Positions 20,421-28,568 of a DNA stretch of 33,595 bases are shown here, piece by piece. The notes under the pieces were generated by a model that had not been told where the DNA came from, did no database searches, and was given only the letters and a program-made list of their open reading frames with translations. A program made the position numbers and the translations under genes. This stretch comes from Propionibacteriaceae bacterium (GTDB taxonomy: Bacteria > Actinomycetota > Actinomycetes > Propionibacteriales > Propionibacteriaceae). The stretch covers positions 1 to 33,595 of the forward strand of contig JAOPXN010000108.1 of assembly GCA_025965155.1 (NCBI GenBank), given 5' to 3'. Within the stretch, counting starts at the first letter, position 1. Each line of letters opens with the position of its first letter.

Positions 20421-20897
20421 TTACTCCGCCGGGTCCGCAGCCGATACTAACTCCCCCGGCGCTGCACCCCGGGCACGTTCGACGTCAAGGGCGTGCTCCA
20501 AGATGGCGACCGCAGCCGCCGCATCGATGAGGGAGCGCTGCTGTTTGAGCCGCTTCCCGCTCTCCGACAGCCGGCGCGAGGCAGTCACCGTCGTCAGCCG
20601 CTCGTCCACCAGGCGCACCGGCACCGAAGGGCCCAACACTGCCGCCAGAGCCACCGCCTTGGACCTGACCTTAGCCGCCGCGGGCCCCTCGCCGCCGGCC
20701 AGCGAGCGAGGCAGACCGACGACGACCTCGATCGGTCCTTCCTCGCTCACCAGCGCAGCCAGCTCGTCCAGCTCCGCCGTGCCGGCCCGCACGGTGGCGT
20801 ACGGGAAGGCCAGGGTGCCCGACGCGTCACACTTGGCGACCCCGATCCTGGCGTCTCCCCAGTCCAGGGCCAGCCGTACGCCGGTCCGCAGCGTCAT
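20421..20897 (-). CDS. ruvX: RuvX/YqgF family RNase H-fold nuclease
   Basis: The family is called a putative Holliday junction resolvase and has also been tied to rRNA or RNA processing. The 158-residue protein shows the RNase H-fold start LALDWGDARIGVA with its acidic residue, VVGLPRSLAGGEGPAA, and the VDERLTTVTASRRL segment before a final helix with DAAAAVAILEHAL. It lies 34 bases after alaS and 70 before mltG, its usual neighbours in actinobacteria. The ATG start is clear. Confidence 0.94.
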   Translation of the reverse strand: MTLRTGVRLALDWGDARIGVAKCDASGTLAFPYATVRAGTAELDELAALVSEEGPIEVVVGLPRSLAGGEGPAAAKVRSKAVALAAVLGPSVPVRLVDERLTTVTASRRLSESGKRLKQQRSLIDAAAAVAILEHALDVERARGAAPGELVSAADPAE

Positions 20898-20931
20898 CGC
20901 TGATCCACTCCGGGGAGCCAGGTCGATCCGC

Positions 20932-23598
20932 TCAGGACTGGACCTTGTGCCCGATGGCGTACTCCACCGCGGTCAGCGCCGCCGGGATCTGGCTGGAGTC
21001 GCTGCCGCCGCCCTGGGCGATGTCGTCCTTGCCGCCGCCACGACCACCGAGCGTCTGGCTGGCGACCGTGACCAGCTCGCCGGCCTTCAGCCCACGGTGC
21101 CGGGCCCCTTCGGTGGTCGCGACCACGACGCTCGGCTTGTCCGACGTGCCGCCGATCAGGGCGACCACGGCCGGCTGACCGGCCACCCGGTTGCGTACCT
21201 CGGTCGCGAGGGTGCGCAGGTCGGCGCCGGTGACGCCGGTGGCATGGTGACCGATGTAGGCGACACCCCACATATCGTGCGCGCCTGCCAGGATCGGCTC
21301 GACGGTGGTGAGCAGGTTCTTGCTGCGCAGCGCGGCGATCTCCCGCTCGGCATCCTTGAGCTGCGCCACCATCTTCGTCACCCGGTCGGTGAGCTGGTCC
21401 GGCTGGACCCGCAAGGTCTCGGCCAGCCCCATCACCAGCGCACGCTCCCTGGCCAGATGCTGGAAGGCCTCCATCCCGACGAATGCCTCGACCCGGCGCA
21501 GACCGGAACCCACCGAGGACTCACTGGCCAGGGCGAGCAGCCCCACCTGCGACGACTGGGCCACGTGGGTGCCCGCACACAGCTCGCGGGACCACCCCTC
21601 ACCCATGTCGACGACCCGGACAATGTCGCCGTACACCTCGCCGAACAGCGCCATCGCGCCGAGCGACTTCGCCTCCGCCAGCGGCATCAGGCTGGCACTG
21701 ACGCCCAGGTCGGCCCGGATCGCGCTGTTGGCCAGCTCCTCGATCTTGCTCCGCTGGGTCTCGCTCACCGGGTGGTTCCAGGAGAAGTCCAGCCGCATGT
21801 AGCCGGGCCGGTTGAACGAACCCGCCTGCAGCGCTGTCGGCCCGAGGATCTCGTGCAGCGCCTCGTGGATGACGTGGGTGGCCGAGTGCGCCTGGCAGGC
21901 CCCCAGCCGCCAGTCCCGGTCGACGGCTGCCTGGACACCCTGACCGACCCGGAGCTCGCCGTCGCCCACTTTCAGCTTGTGCACGACCAGGCCCTTGACC
22001 GGGCGCTGTACGTCGTAGACGTCGAGGTTGACTCCATCCACGGTGACGGTGCCACGGTCGCCGGACTGGCCACCGGACTCCGGATAGAAGGGGGTTTCCT
22101 CCAAGATCAGCTCGATGTCCTGACCCGGCAGCGCCACGTCCCGCAGCTCGCCGTCGACGACGATGCCGCGGACCGCGCTCTCACCGGCGAGGGTCTCGAA
22201 GCCGATGAACGGCGTCTCGCCGGCCGACCGCAGCTTCGCGTACACCTCGGTGGCGATGCCGCTGCCCTTCTTGGACTTCGCGTCCGCCTTGGCCCGGTCC
22301 CGCTGCTCGGCCATCAGCGCGCGGAAGCCCGCCTCGTCGACCTCGAGCCCCTGCTCCGACGCCATCTCCAGCGTCAGGTCGAACGGGAAGCCGTACGTGT
22401 CGTGCAGCTGGAAAGCCCGGTCGCCGGTCAGCGTGGACCGCTGCTTGGCCTTCACATCCGCGACGGCCAGGTCGAACATCTGGGTGCCGGCTGTGAGGGT
22501 GCGCCGGAACGCCTCCTCCTCGCCGTACGCGATGTCGCTGATCCGCGCCCAGTCCTTCACCACCTCGGGGTAGGACTCCGCCATCGCGTCCCGGCTGACC
22601 GGCAGCAGCTCGCCCAGCACCGGCTGGTCCACGCCGAGCAGCCGCATCGAGCGGATGCTGCGACGCAGCAGCCGGCGGAGCACGTAGCCACGCGCCTCGT
22701 TGCCGGGGGTGACGCCGTCCGCGATCAGCATCAGGCCGGAACGGACGTGATCGGCCACTACCCGCATCCGGACATCGTCGGCGTGGTCGGCGCCGTACCG
22801 TCTGCCGGACAGCGCGGACGCGCGCTCGATCACCGGGAACACCTGGTCGGTCTCGTAGAGGTTGTCGACCCCCTGGAGCAGGTACGCGACCCGCTCCAGA
22901 CCCATACCGGTGTCGATGTTCTTGCGCGGCAGGTCCCGTTTGATGTCGAAGTCGTCCTTGCGGCGTACCGCCGACAGCTCCTCCTGCATAAAGACGAGGT
23001 TCCAGATCTCCAGGAACCGGTCCTCGTCGACGATCGGTCCGCCGTCCGGACCGTACTCCGGCCCGCGGTCGATGTAGATCTCACTGCACGGCCCGCCGGG
23101 TCCGGGGACGCCCATGTGCCAGTAGTTGTCCTTCAGCCCGCGGCGCTGGATCCGCTCGGCCGGCAGGTCGGCGATGTTGGCCCACAAGGCGGCCGCCTCG
23201 TCGTCGGAATGCAGCACCGTGACCCAGACCTTGTCCGGGTCGAAACCCAGCCCACCGGCCTCCTGCGACTTGGTGATCAGCTCCCAGGCATAGCTGATCG
23301 CCTCGGCCTTGAAGTAGTCACCGAAGGAGAAGTTGCCGTTCATCTGGAAGAACGTGCCGTGCCGGGTGGTCTTGCCGACCTCCTCGATGTCGAGGGTCCG
23401 GACACACTTCTGCACCGATGTGGCGCGGGAGAACGGCGGGGTCTCGGCACCGGTGAAGTAGGGCTTGAACGGCACCATGCCGGCGTTGACGAACAGCAGC
23501 GTCGGGTCGTTGTACAGCAGCGGAGCTGACGGCACGACTTCATGGCCCCGCGATGCGAAGTAGTCCAGGAAGCGGCGCCGGATCTCGGCGGTTTTCAT
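20932..23598 (-). CDS. alaS: Alanine-tRNA ligase
   Basis: AlaRS charges tRNA-Ala and removes mischarged Ser or Gly. The 888-residue protein has the class II catalytic core at the N-terminus (RRRFLDYFASRGHEVVPSAP, MNGNFSFGDYFK), a tRNA-recognition region, and an editing domain with HSATHVIHEAL and CAGTHV, which supply the Zn-binding His and Cys. A C-Ala domain ends in GGRGGGKDDIAQGG. The ATG at 23598 has AAAGGA five bases upstream. It leads the downstream genes ruvX-mltG-aro. No T-box leader was seen before it. Confidence 0.98.
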   Translation of the reverse strand: MKTAEIRRRFLDYFASRGHEVVPSAPLLYNDPTLLFVNAGMVPFKPYFTGAETPPFSRATSVQKCVRTLDIEEVGKTTRHGTFFQMNGNFSFGDYFKAEAISYAWELITKSQEAGGLGFDPDKVWVTVLHSDDEAAALWANIADLPAERIQRRGLKDNYWHMGVPGPGGPCSEIYIDRGPEYGPDGGPIVDEDRFLEIWNLVFMQEELSAVRRKDDFDIKRDLPRKNIDTGMGLERVAYLLQGVDNLYETDQVFPVIERASALSGRRYGADHADDVRMRVVADHVRSGLMLIADGVTPGNEARGYVLRRLLRRSIRSMRLLGVDQPVLGELLPVSRDAMAESYPEVVKDWARISDIAYGEEEAFRRTLTAGTQMFDLAVADVKAKQRSTLTGDRAFQLHDTYGFPFDLTLEMASEQGLEVDEAGFRALMAEQRDRAKADAKSKKGSGIATEVYAKLRSAGETPFIGFETLAGESAVRGIVVDGELRDVALPGQDIELILEETPFYPESGGQSGDRGTVTVDGVNLDVYDVQRPVKGLVVHKLKVGDGELRVGQGVQAAVDRDWRLGACQAHSATHVIHEALHEILGPTALQAGSFNRPGYMRLDFSWNHPVSETQRSKIEELANSAIRADLGVSASLMPLAEAKSLGAMALFGEVYGDIVRVVDMGEGWSRELCAGTHVAQSSQVGLLALASESSVGSGLRRVEAFVGMEAFQHLARERALVMGLAETLRVQPDQLTDRVTKMVAQLKDAEREIAALRSKNLLTTVEPILAGAHDMWGVAYIGHHATGVTGADLRTLATEVRNRVAGQPAVVALIGGTSDKPSVVVATTEGARHRGLKAGELVTVASQTLGGRGGGKDDIAQGGGSDSSQIPAALTAVEYAIGHKVQS

Positions 23599-23630
23599 GC
23601 TTGTCCTTTGAGGATGGGATCAGTTGGGAG

Positions 23631-23855
23631 TCAGTCGGGCAGACCGAGCGTGTCCCTTAGTTCGGCTTCACGCTCGGCCGAGGCGGCTCGCACCCGGTCG
23701 GCGAAGTCCTTGACCGAGTCGCCGATCCCGGCCGCCGAATCGGTGAGTCGCCGCCCGATCGCCTCGGGGCTGGCCGCGTTCAGGTAGCCACGAACCTTGA
23801 CGGCGACGAAGACAGTGACGCCGACACCGACGGTGAACCAGAAGACCCGTCGCAT
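23631..23855 (-). CDS. Small DUF6167-like membrane protein
   Basis: The 74-residue protein has one N-terminal membrane segment (VFWFTVGVGVTVFVAVKV) and a charged helical tail (KDFADRVRAASAEREAELRD). It resembles the DUF6167 family that sits between alaS and a DUF948 protein in many actinobacteria. Its function is unknown. It starts two bases after the DUF948 gene stop, so the two are probably made together. Confidence 0.85.
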   Translation of the reverse strand: MRRVFWFTVGVGVTVFVAVKVRGYLNAASPEAIGRRLTDSAAGIGDSVKDFADRVRAASAEREAELRDTLGLPD

Positions 23856-23857
23856 CG

Positions 23858-24271
23858 TCAGTTCCCCCGTCGGCTGAACCGGGACCGCGCCCGGGCGGGG
23901 ACATGGTCCTCACGGGTGAAGGCCTTGCGGACCCCGTAGCTGAGGGCCGCCGCCTTCACCAGCGGGCCGCCGAGCGTCGCGCTGAACAGCGTGGTCATCT
24001 GGGCAGCGTTCTCGCTGACCACGGTGGCGTTCCGGCTCACCTTGGCGACGTCCTCGGTGACCAGGCTCAGCTTCTCCAGCTCGTCGTTGGTCGCCCGGAC
24101 GGTCCCCTGCAGCTCGGTCAGGATCGGCACCGACTCGTGCCCGATGTCGCGTACGGCGAGCCGGACCTCTTCCAGCACCCGGCCCAGCTTGAGCAGCGGG
24201 ACGGCGGTCAGGGCCACCAGGACGACGAAGGCGATGGCGGCGACCAGGCCGGCGATCTCCCCAACGGACAT
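23858..24271 (-). CDS. DUF948 domain membrane protein
   Basis: The 137-residue protein has an N-terminal membrane helix (AGLVAAIAFVVLVALTAVPL) followed by a long amphipathic helix (LEEVRLAVRDIGHESVPIL) and a second weakly hydrophobic stretch near ALSYGVRKAF. This is the DUF948 layout, which resembles chemoreceptor-like coiled coils. Its role is unknown. The ATG at 24271 has GAGG eight bases upstream; the frame continues further up but without similarity. It lies 94 bases after rarA and is followed at once by the DUF6167 gene. Confidence 0.9.
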   Translation of the reverse strand: MSVGEIAGLVAAIAFVVLVALTAVPLLKLGRVLEEVRLAVRDIGHESVPILTELQGTVRATNDELEKLSLVTEDVAKVSRNATVVSENAAQMTTLFSATLGGPLVKAAALSYGVRKAFTREDHVPARARSRFSRRGN

Positions 24272-24365
24272 ATGGATTTCCTCAATCTCGATCTCAGTGC
24301 ACCGGTATCGGCGCACGTACAGGCGGCTCCCGGGCCGGGGCGCCGCCTCATCTGCAAGGTCGACC

Positions 24366-25787
24366 CTACCGCGCCGGTCTTCCTTCTGGCTTGACACTTG
24401 GCCCGTCCGCGCCGGAGCCCAGGATCTGCTCGATCCTGGCCAGCCGGTCCACGATGGCCGCCTCGGCCCCGCGAGCCACCGGCCGATAGTACGTCGCGCC
24501 CAGCACCTCGTCGGGGAGATACTGCTGCGCCGCGATCCCGTGCGGTGCGTCGTGGGCGTAGATGTAACCGCGGCCGTGCCCGTGCTGCTTCGCGCCCGGG
24601 TAGTGCGCGTCCCGCAGCGGTGCCGGCACCAGCCCGATCTTGCCGGCCCGTACGTCGGCCAGGGCGGCGTCGATGGCCATCACCACAGCGTTGGACTTGG
24701 GGGCCACGGCGAGGGCGATCACTGCCTGCGCCAGGTTGATCCGGCCCTCCGGCATCCCGATGAAGGCCACCGCGTCCGCGGCGGCGACTGCCGTGGTGAG
24801 CGCGGTCGGGTCAGCCAGTCCGATGTCCTCCGAGGCAAGGATGACCAGCCGCCGGGCGATGAACCGCGGGTCCTCGCCGGCCTCGATCATCCGGGCCAGA
24901 TAGTGCAGTGCGGCCTGGACGTCGGAGCCGCGGATGGACTTGATGAACGCGCTGATCACGTCGTAGTGCTGGTCACCGTCGCGGTCGTAGCGGACAGCGG
25001 CCCGGTCGACCGCTCTTTCCACGGTCTCGGTGTGGATGATGGTGGTGCCGACCGCTTCGGCGCCCGCCGCCGCCTCCTCCAAATAGGTCAGTGCGCGCCG
25101 GGCATCCCCGCCGGCCATCAGCAGCAACGTGCTGCGGGCTTCCTCGGTCAGCGTGAACGGCTCCCCGGCCGGCAGCCCCGCCGTACCGGTGGTGCGAACC
25201 CCCCGGTCCTCGGTCAGGGCCCGGGTCAGCAAAGCGGAGATGTCGTCGTCGCTGAGCGGTCGCAAGGTGAGCAGCAGGGACCGGGACAGCAGCGGCGAGA
25301 TGACCGAGAAGCTCGGGTTCTCGGTGGTGGCGGCGATCAACGTCACCAGCCGGTTCTCCACTGCCGGCAGCAGTACGTCCTGCTGGGTCTTGGAGAACCG
25401 GTGCACCTCGTCCACGAACAGCACCGTCTGTCGGCCCTGTCGGAGCTCGCTGCGGGCCTGGTCCAGCTCCGCCCGGACCTCCTTGACCCCCGCCGTATCA
25501 GCCGAGATCTCAACGACGCGGCGATCGGTCTGGCGCGACACCACCGCCGCGATCGTGGTCTTCCCGACGCCCGGCGGCCCCCACAAGAACACCGACATCG
25601 CCTCACCGCCGGACAGCCGCCGCAACGGCGACCCCGGCGCCAGCAGATGCTGCTGCCCGACGATCTCATCCAGTGTCCGCGGCCGCATCCGGACCGCCAA
25701 CGGCAGCCCAGCCCGATCCGTGTCCCCCAGACTCCCGCCCGCCGCCGCCGGCCGCCCCACCTCGTTGCCGAAGAGGTCCTCACTCAT
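24366..25787 (-). CDS. rarA: Replication-associated recombination protein A (AAA ATPase)
   Basis: RarA (MgsA) is a clamp-loader-like AAA+ ATPase that acts at stalled replication forks and interacts with SSB. The 473-residue protein has Walker [11 protein letters not shown] at about 69-77, Walker [11 protein letters not shown] near 130, sensor region [18 protein letters not shown], and the C-terminal tetramerisation part ending in the conserved [18 protein letters not shown]. The ATG at 25787 is directly before SEDLFGNE, a common start in the family; the much longer open frame is a shadow of aspS. The 176-base gap from aspS is GC-rich and holds a possible G-quadruplex. Confidence 0.96.
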   Translation of the reverse strand: MSEDLFGNEVGRPAAAGGSLGDTDRAGLPLAVRMRPRTLDEIVGQQHLLAPGSPLRRLSGGEAMSVFLWGPPGVGKTTIAAVVSRQTDRRVVEISADTAGVKEVRAELDQARSELRQGRQTVLFVDEVHRFSKTQQDVLLPAVENRLVTLIAATTENPSFSVISPLLSRSLLLTLRPLSDDDISALLTRALTEDRGVRTTGTAGLPAGEPFTLTEEARSTLLLMAGGDARRALTYLEEAAAGAEAVGTTIIHTETVERAVDRAAVRYDRDGDQHYDVISAFIKSIRGSDVQAALHYLARMIEAGEDPRFIARRLVILASEDIGLADPTALTTAVAAADAVAFIGMPEGRINLAQAVIALAVAPKSNAVVMAIDAALADVRAGKIGLVPAPLRDAHYPGAKQHGHGRGYIYAHDAPHGIAAQQYLPDEVLGATYYRPVARGAEAAIVDRLARIEQILGSGADGPSVKPEGRPAR

Positions 25788-25854
25788 CCCATCCACCGTC
25801 CCAACATCGCGCCACCACCAGCAGCCCAGCAGCCCTACCGAGCTCCGGGTCGAG

Positions 25855-25870
25855 CCCCAACCCAACCACC
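25855..25870 (-). other. Possible two-tetrad G-quadruplex in the rarA leader
   Basis: On the minus strand the stretch reads GG, GG, GGG, GGGG with loops of one or two T. That fits a two-layer G-quadruplex, about 70 bases before the rarA start. Two-layer quadruplexes are weak, and the region has little else recognisable, so a role is uncertain. Confidence 0.3.
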
Positions 25871-25963
25871 GTTCCATCCGGCGACGAAAGACATGGCAGC
25901 GACCCGGCGCCGGCGAAGAGTCAGGTGTGCCAAGACACGCCGGCGGGAAGGCGGAGGAGCTGA

Positions 25964-27742
25964 CTAGTGGGCGGGACCGAGACGAGCGTCCACTCCGGCT
26001 TCCTTGCGCTGCTGAGCGGTGATCGGCGCCGGAGCGTCGGTGAGCGGGTCCACCCCACCACCAGACTTCGGGAACGCGATCACCTCGCGGATCGAGTCCA
26101 TCCCAGAAAGCAGCGCCACGATCCGGTCCCACCCGAACGCGATCCCACCGTGCGGCGGCGGACCGTAGTTGAAGGCGTCCAGCAGGAACCCGAACTTGTC
26201 CTGGGCCTCCTCCTTGCTGAGCCCCATCACCGCGAAGACCCGCTCCTGCACGTCCCGGGAGTGGATACGAATCGAGCCGCCACCGATCTCGTTGCCGTTG
26301 CAGACGATGTCGTAGGCGTACGCCAGCGCCGACCCGGGGTCGGTGGCGAAGGTCTCCATCGACTCCGGTTTGGGCGAGGTGAACGCGTGGTGCACCGCCG
26401 TCCAGGCTCCCGACCCCACTGCGACGTCCCCGCTGGCCACCGCCTGGCTGGCCGGCTCGAACAGCGGCGCGTCCACAACCCAGACAAACGACCAGGCGGA
26501 CTCGTCGATCAGTCCGACCCTGCGGCCGATCTCCAGCCGGGCCGCGCCGAGCAGCGCCTGCGCGCTGGAGCGTGGGCCGGCGGCAAAGAAGACCGCGTCC
26601 CCAGGCGACGCACCGACCCGCGCGGCCAGTCCGTTGCGCTCGGCTTCGGACAGGTTCTTGGCGACCGGTCCACCCAGTTCGCCGTCCTCCCCCACCAGGA
26701 CGTACGCGAGTCCCTTGTGGCCGCGCTGCTTGGCGAACTCCTGCCACGCGTCTAGCTGCTTGCGTGGCTGGCTGGCGCCGCCGGGCATCACGACTGCGCC
26801 GACGTACTCGGCCTGGAACACGCGGAACGGGGTCTCGGCGAAGTAGTCGGTGAGCTCCGTGATCTCCTGGCCGAACCGGAGGTCCGGCTTGTCGGTGCCG
26901 TACCGGTCCATTGCCTCGGCGTAGGTGATCCGCGGGATCGGACCGGCGATGTCGTGACCGACCAGCTTCCACAACGCGGTCAGGATCGACTCGGAGAGCT
27001 CAATCACGTCCTCCTGGTCGACGAAGCTCATCTCGACGTCCAGCTGGGTGAACTCCGGCTGCCGGTCGGCGCGGAAGTCCTCGTCGCGGTAGCACCGGGC
27101 GATCTGGTAGTACCGCTCCATCCCGGCCACCATCAGCAGCTGCTTGAACAGCTGCGGGCTCTGCGGCAGGGCGTACCAGGAGCCCGGCTTGAGCCGTGCC
27201 GGCACGAGGAAGTCGCGGGCGCCTTCCGGGGTCGACCGAGTCAGTGTTGGGGTCTCGATCTCGACGAAGTCGTGCTCGGCCAACACAGTGCGGGCGGCCC
27301 GGTTGACGTCGCTGCGCAGCCGGATCGCGGCGGCCGGCGCGGGCCGACGAAGGTCGAGGTAGCGGTACTTCAGCCGCGCTTCCTCACCGACGCTGACCCG
27401 TTCGTCGATCTGGAACGGCAACGGGGCTGCCGTGCTCAGTACGTCCAACGAGGACGTGACGACCTCAACCTCGCCGGTCGGCAGGTCGGCGTTCGCATTG
27501 CCCTCCGGCCGCTTCGACACCTCGCCGGTGATGGCGATGCAGTACTCGTTCCGTAGGTCATGCGCACCGGAGGCTTCCAGCATCTCGTCTCGCACGACCA
27601 CCTGAGCCACGCCCGAGGCATCCCGCAGATCCAGGAAGGCCACGCCCCCGTGATCGCGGCGGCGGGCAACCCAGCCGGCCAGGGTGACGGTGGTTCCGGC
27701 GTCGTCGGCACGGAGTGTGCCTGCGCCGTGGGTGCGAATCAC
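25964..27742 (-). CDS. aspS: Aspartate-tRNA ligase, probably non-discriminating (Asp/Asn)
   Basis: AspRS charges tRNA-Asp. The 592-residue bacterial-type protein has an N-terminal anticodon-binding OB fold, class II motif 2 ([20 protein letters not shown]), an inserted GAD domain, and motif 3 ([13 protein letters not shown]). In the anticodon domain, His31 in RRRDHGG and Gly81 in PEGNAN replace the Leu and Lys of the discriminating E. coli enzyme. That pair is typical of AspRSs that also charge tRNA-Asn and need the GatCAB amidotransferase. A GTG at 27742 has GGAGG eight bases upstream. A TTG five codons earlier is part of that site, so it was not used. The gene is divergent from the TIMP-like gene. 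Confidence 0.97.
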   Translation of the reverse strand: MIRTHGAGTLRADDAGTTVTLAGWVARRRDHGGVAFLDLRDASGVAQVVVRDEMLEASGAHDLRNEYCIAITGEVSKRPEGNANADLPTGEVEVVTSSLDVLSTAAPLPFQIDERVSVGEEARLKYRYLDLRRPAPAAAIRLRSDVNRAARTVLAEHDFVEIETPTLTRSTPEGARDFLVPARLKPGSWYALPQSPQLFKQLLMVAGMERYYQIARCYRDEDFRADRQPEFTQLDVEMSFVDQEDVIELSESILTALWKLVGHDIAGPIPRITYAEAMDRYGTDKPDLRFGQEITELTDYFAETPFRVFQAEYVGAVVMPGGASQPRKQLDAWQEFAKQRGHKGLAYVLVGEDGELGGPVAKNLSEAERNGLAARVGASPGDAVFFAAGPRSSAQALLGAARLEIGRRVGLIDESAWSFVWVVDAPLFEPASQAVASGDVAVGSGAWTAVHHAFTSPKPESMETFATDPGSALAYAYDIVCNGNEIGGGSIRIHSRDVQERVFAVMGLSKEEAQDKFGFLLDAFNYGPPPHGGIAFGWDRIVALLSGMDSIREVIAFPKSGGGVDPLTDAPAPITAQQRKEAGVDARLGPAH

Positions 27743-27856
27743 GAGCTCTTCCTCCAAGACATCTCAGCTCCCGGCACCATGCCGCGAAGCGTCAGTCGAT
27801 CCTACGGGGCGGTGCGGCAGACCCGCGATTCGGTTTTCGCTTGCGAACGGCAGCTG

Positions 27857-27884
27857 TTGTCCAAAGCATCCATGCGGGTAAGAC
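27857..27884 (+). promoter_or_regulatory. Candidate promoter giving a leaderless message
   Basis: TTGTCC (27857-27862) and TAAGAC (27879-27884) are spaced by 16 bases. The ATG of the secreted protein begins 7 bases after the -10, so the predicted transcript would start at or next to the ATG. No clear ribosome binding site precedes the ATG, in keeping with this. Confidence 0.45.
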
Positions 27885-27890
27885 TGGCTC

Positions 27891-28514
27891 ATGGCCCGCC
27901 GCCGCCGTACCGCCACCCGTAGCGGACTCGGACGCGTCGCGCTGGTGACGTTGGCGCTGTTGGTCAGCATCCTCGGTCTTGCGGTCAACCCGGCGCCCGC
28001 GCATGCCTGCAGCTGCGCCCGTAACAGCCTCGCCAATGCGCTGGACCGGGCCGACGTGGCCTTCCTGGGCAGCCTGGAGCGAAACCGGACGGTGAAGCGG
28101 CCGGCTCCTCGGCACAACGAGCTCACCTTCAGGGTGGCCCGGGTCTACAAGGGTTCGGCGTACCGCGAGCAGCTCGTCGTCACCCCACCGAGTACTGCTG
28201 AGTGCGGCCTCGATCCGGCCCCCGGAACCGAGTTCATCATCTTTGCCACCCAGCAGACCCGGGTCGACGGATCGCGGCAGACCGCCGCCTTGATTACCAG
28301 TCTCTGCAACGGCAACCTGTCCACCTCCGCGCCGCCGTCGCTGCTCGGCAACGGGTACGCGCCGTTCAGCGGGTCCTCCGAACAGGTGGACCGCGCGACC
28401 CGGGTGGATGAGTCGGTGACCAGAGCCCTGACCGTCGGCGGGATAACGACCCTGGTTTTGTTGGCGCTCGCCGGGATCGGCCTGTCCTGGCTGTGGCGCC
28501 GCCCAGCCCAGTGA
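27891..28514 (+). CDS. Secreted, membrane-anchored TIMP/netrin-like protein
   Basis: The 207-residue protein has a basic start (ARRRRTATR), a hydrophobic signal segment at about 15-31, and a signal peptidase site after APAHA, so the mature protein would begin Cys-Ser-Cys at residues 40-42. A Cys-X-Cys start, followed by two further Cys (TAECGLD, SLCNGN) in a beta-rich region with VARVYKGSAYREQLVV, resembles the TIMP/NTR fold found in secreted proteins. A C-terminal membrane helix (TTLVLLALAGIGLSWLW) and a short basic end anchor it. Function in bacteria is unknown; metalloprotease inhibition should not be assumed. It is alone on this strand, between divergent aspS and convergent DUF2252. Confidence 0.8.
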   Translation: MARRRRTATRSGLGRVALVTLALLVSILGLAVNPAPAHACSCARNSLANALDRADVAFLGSLERNRTVKRPAPRHNELTFRVARVYKGSAYREQLVVTPPSTAECGLDPAPGTEFIIFATQQTRVDGSRQTAALITSLCNGNLSTSAPPSLLGNGYAPFSGSSEQVDRATRVDESVTRALTVGGITTLVLLALAGIGLSWLWRRPAQ

Positions 28515-28517
28515 CCC

Positions 28518-28549
28518 GGGACGGAGTCCCAGCTGAGGGAGGGAACTCC
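28518..28549. terminator. Candidate stem-loops between two convergent genes
   Basis: GGGAC/GTCCC (28518-28530, 3-base loop) and the alternative GGAGT/ACTCC (28523-28527 with 28545-28549) lie in the 54 bases between the stops of the TIMP-like and DUF2252 genes. They are mutually exclusive folds and have no U run. They may slow both polymerases. Confidence 0.35.
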
Positions 28550-28568
28550 GCTGGACTGGTCCTCCGCG

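Noticed and set aside
20344-23529. A plus-strand open frame of about 1061 codons opposite alaS, and others such as 7737-9260 opposite carB
   Set aside because: They are antisense to well-recognised genes, rich in Arg, His, Gly and Asp with low-complexity texture, and match no family. Long antisense frames are expected in high-GC DNA.
23599-23630. T-box leader for alaS (also looked for before aspS and hisS)
   Set aside because: Gaps are short or lack the T-box sequence and a terminator; hisS overlaps the gene before it.
25835-25894. A 19-residue minus-strand small gene between aspS and rarA ([10 protein letters not shown] start)
   Set aside because: No ribosome binding site and no similarity. 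An open frame this short is expected by chance.
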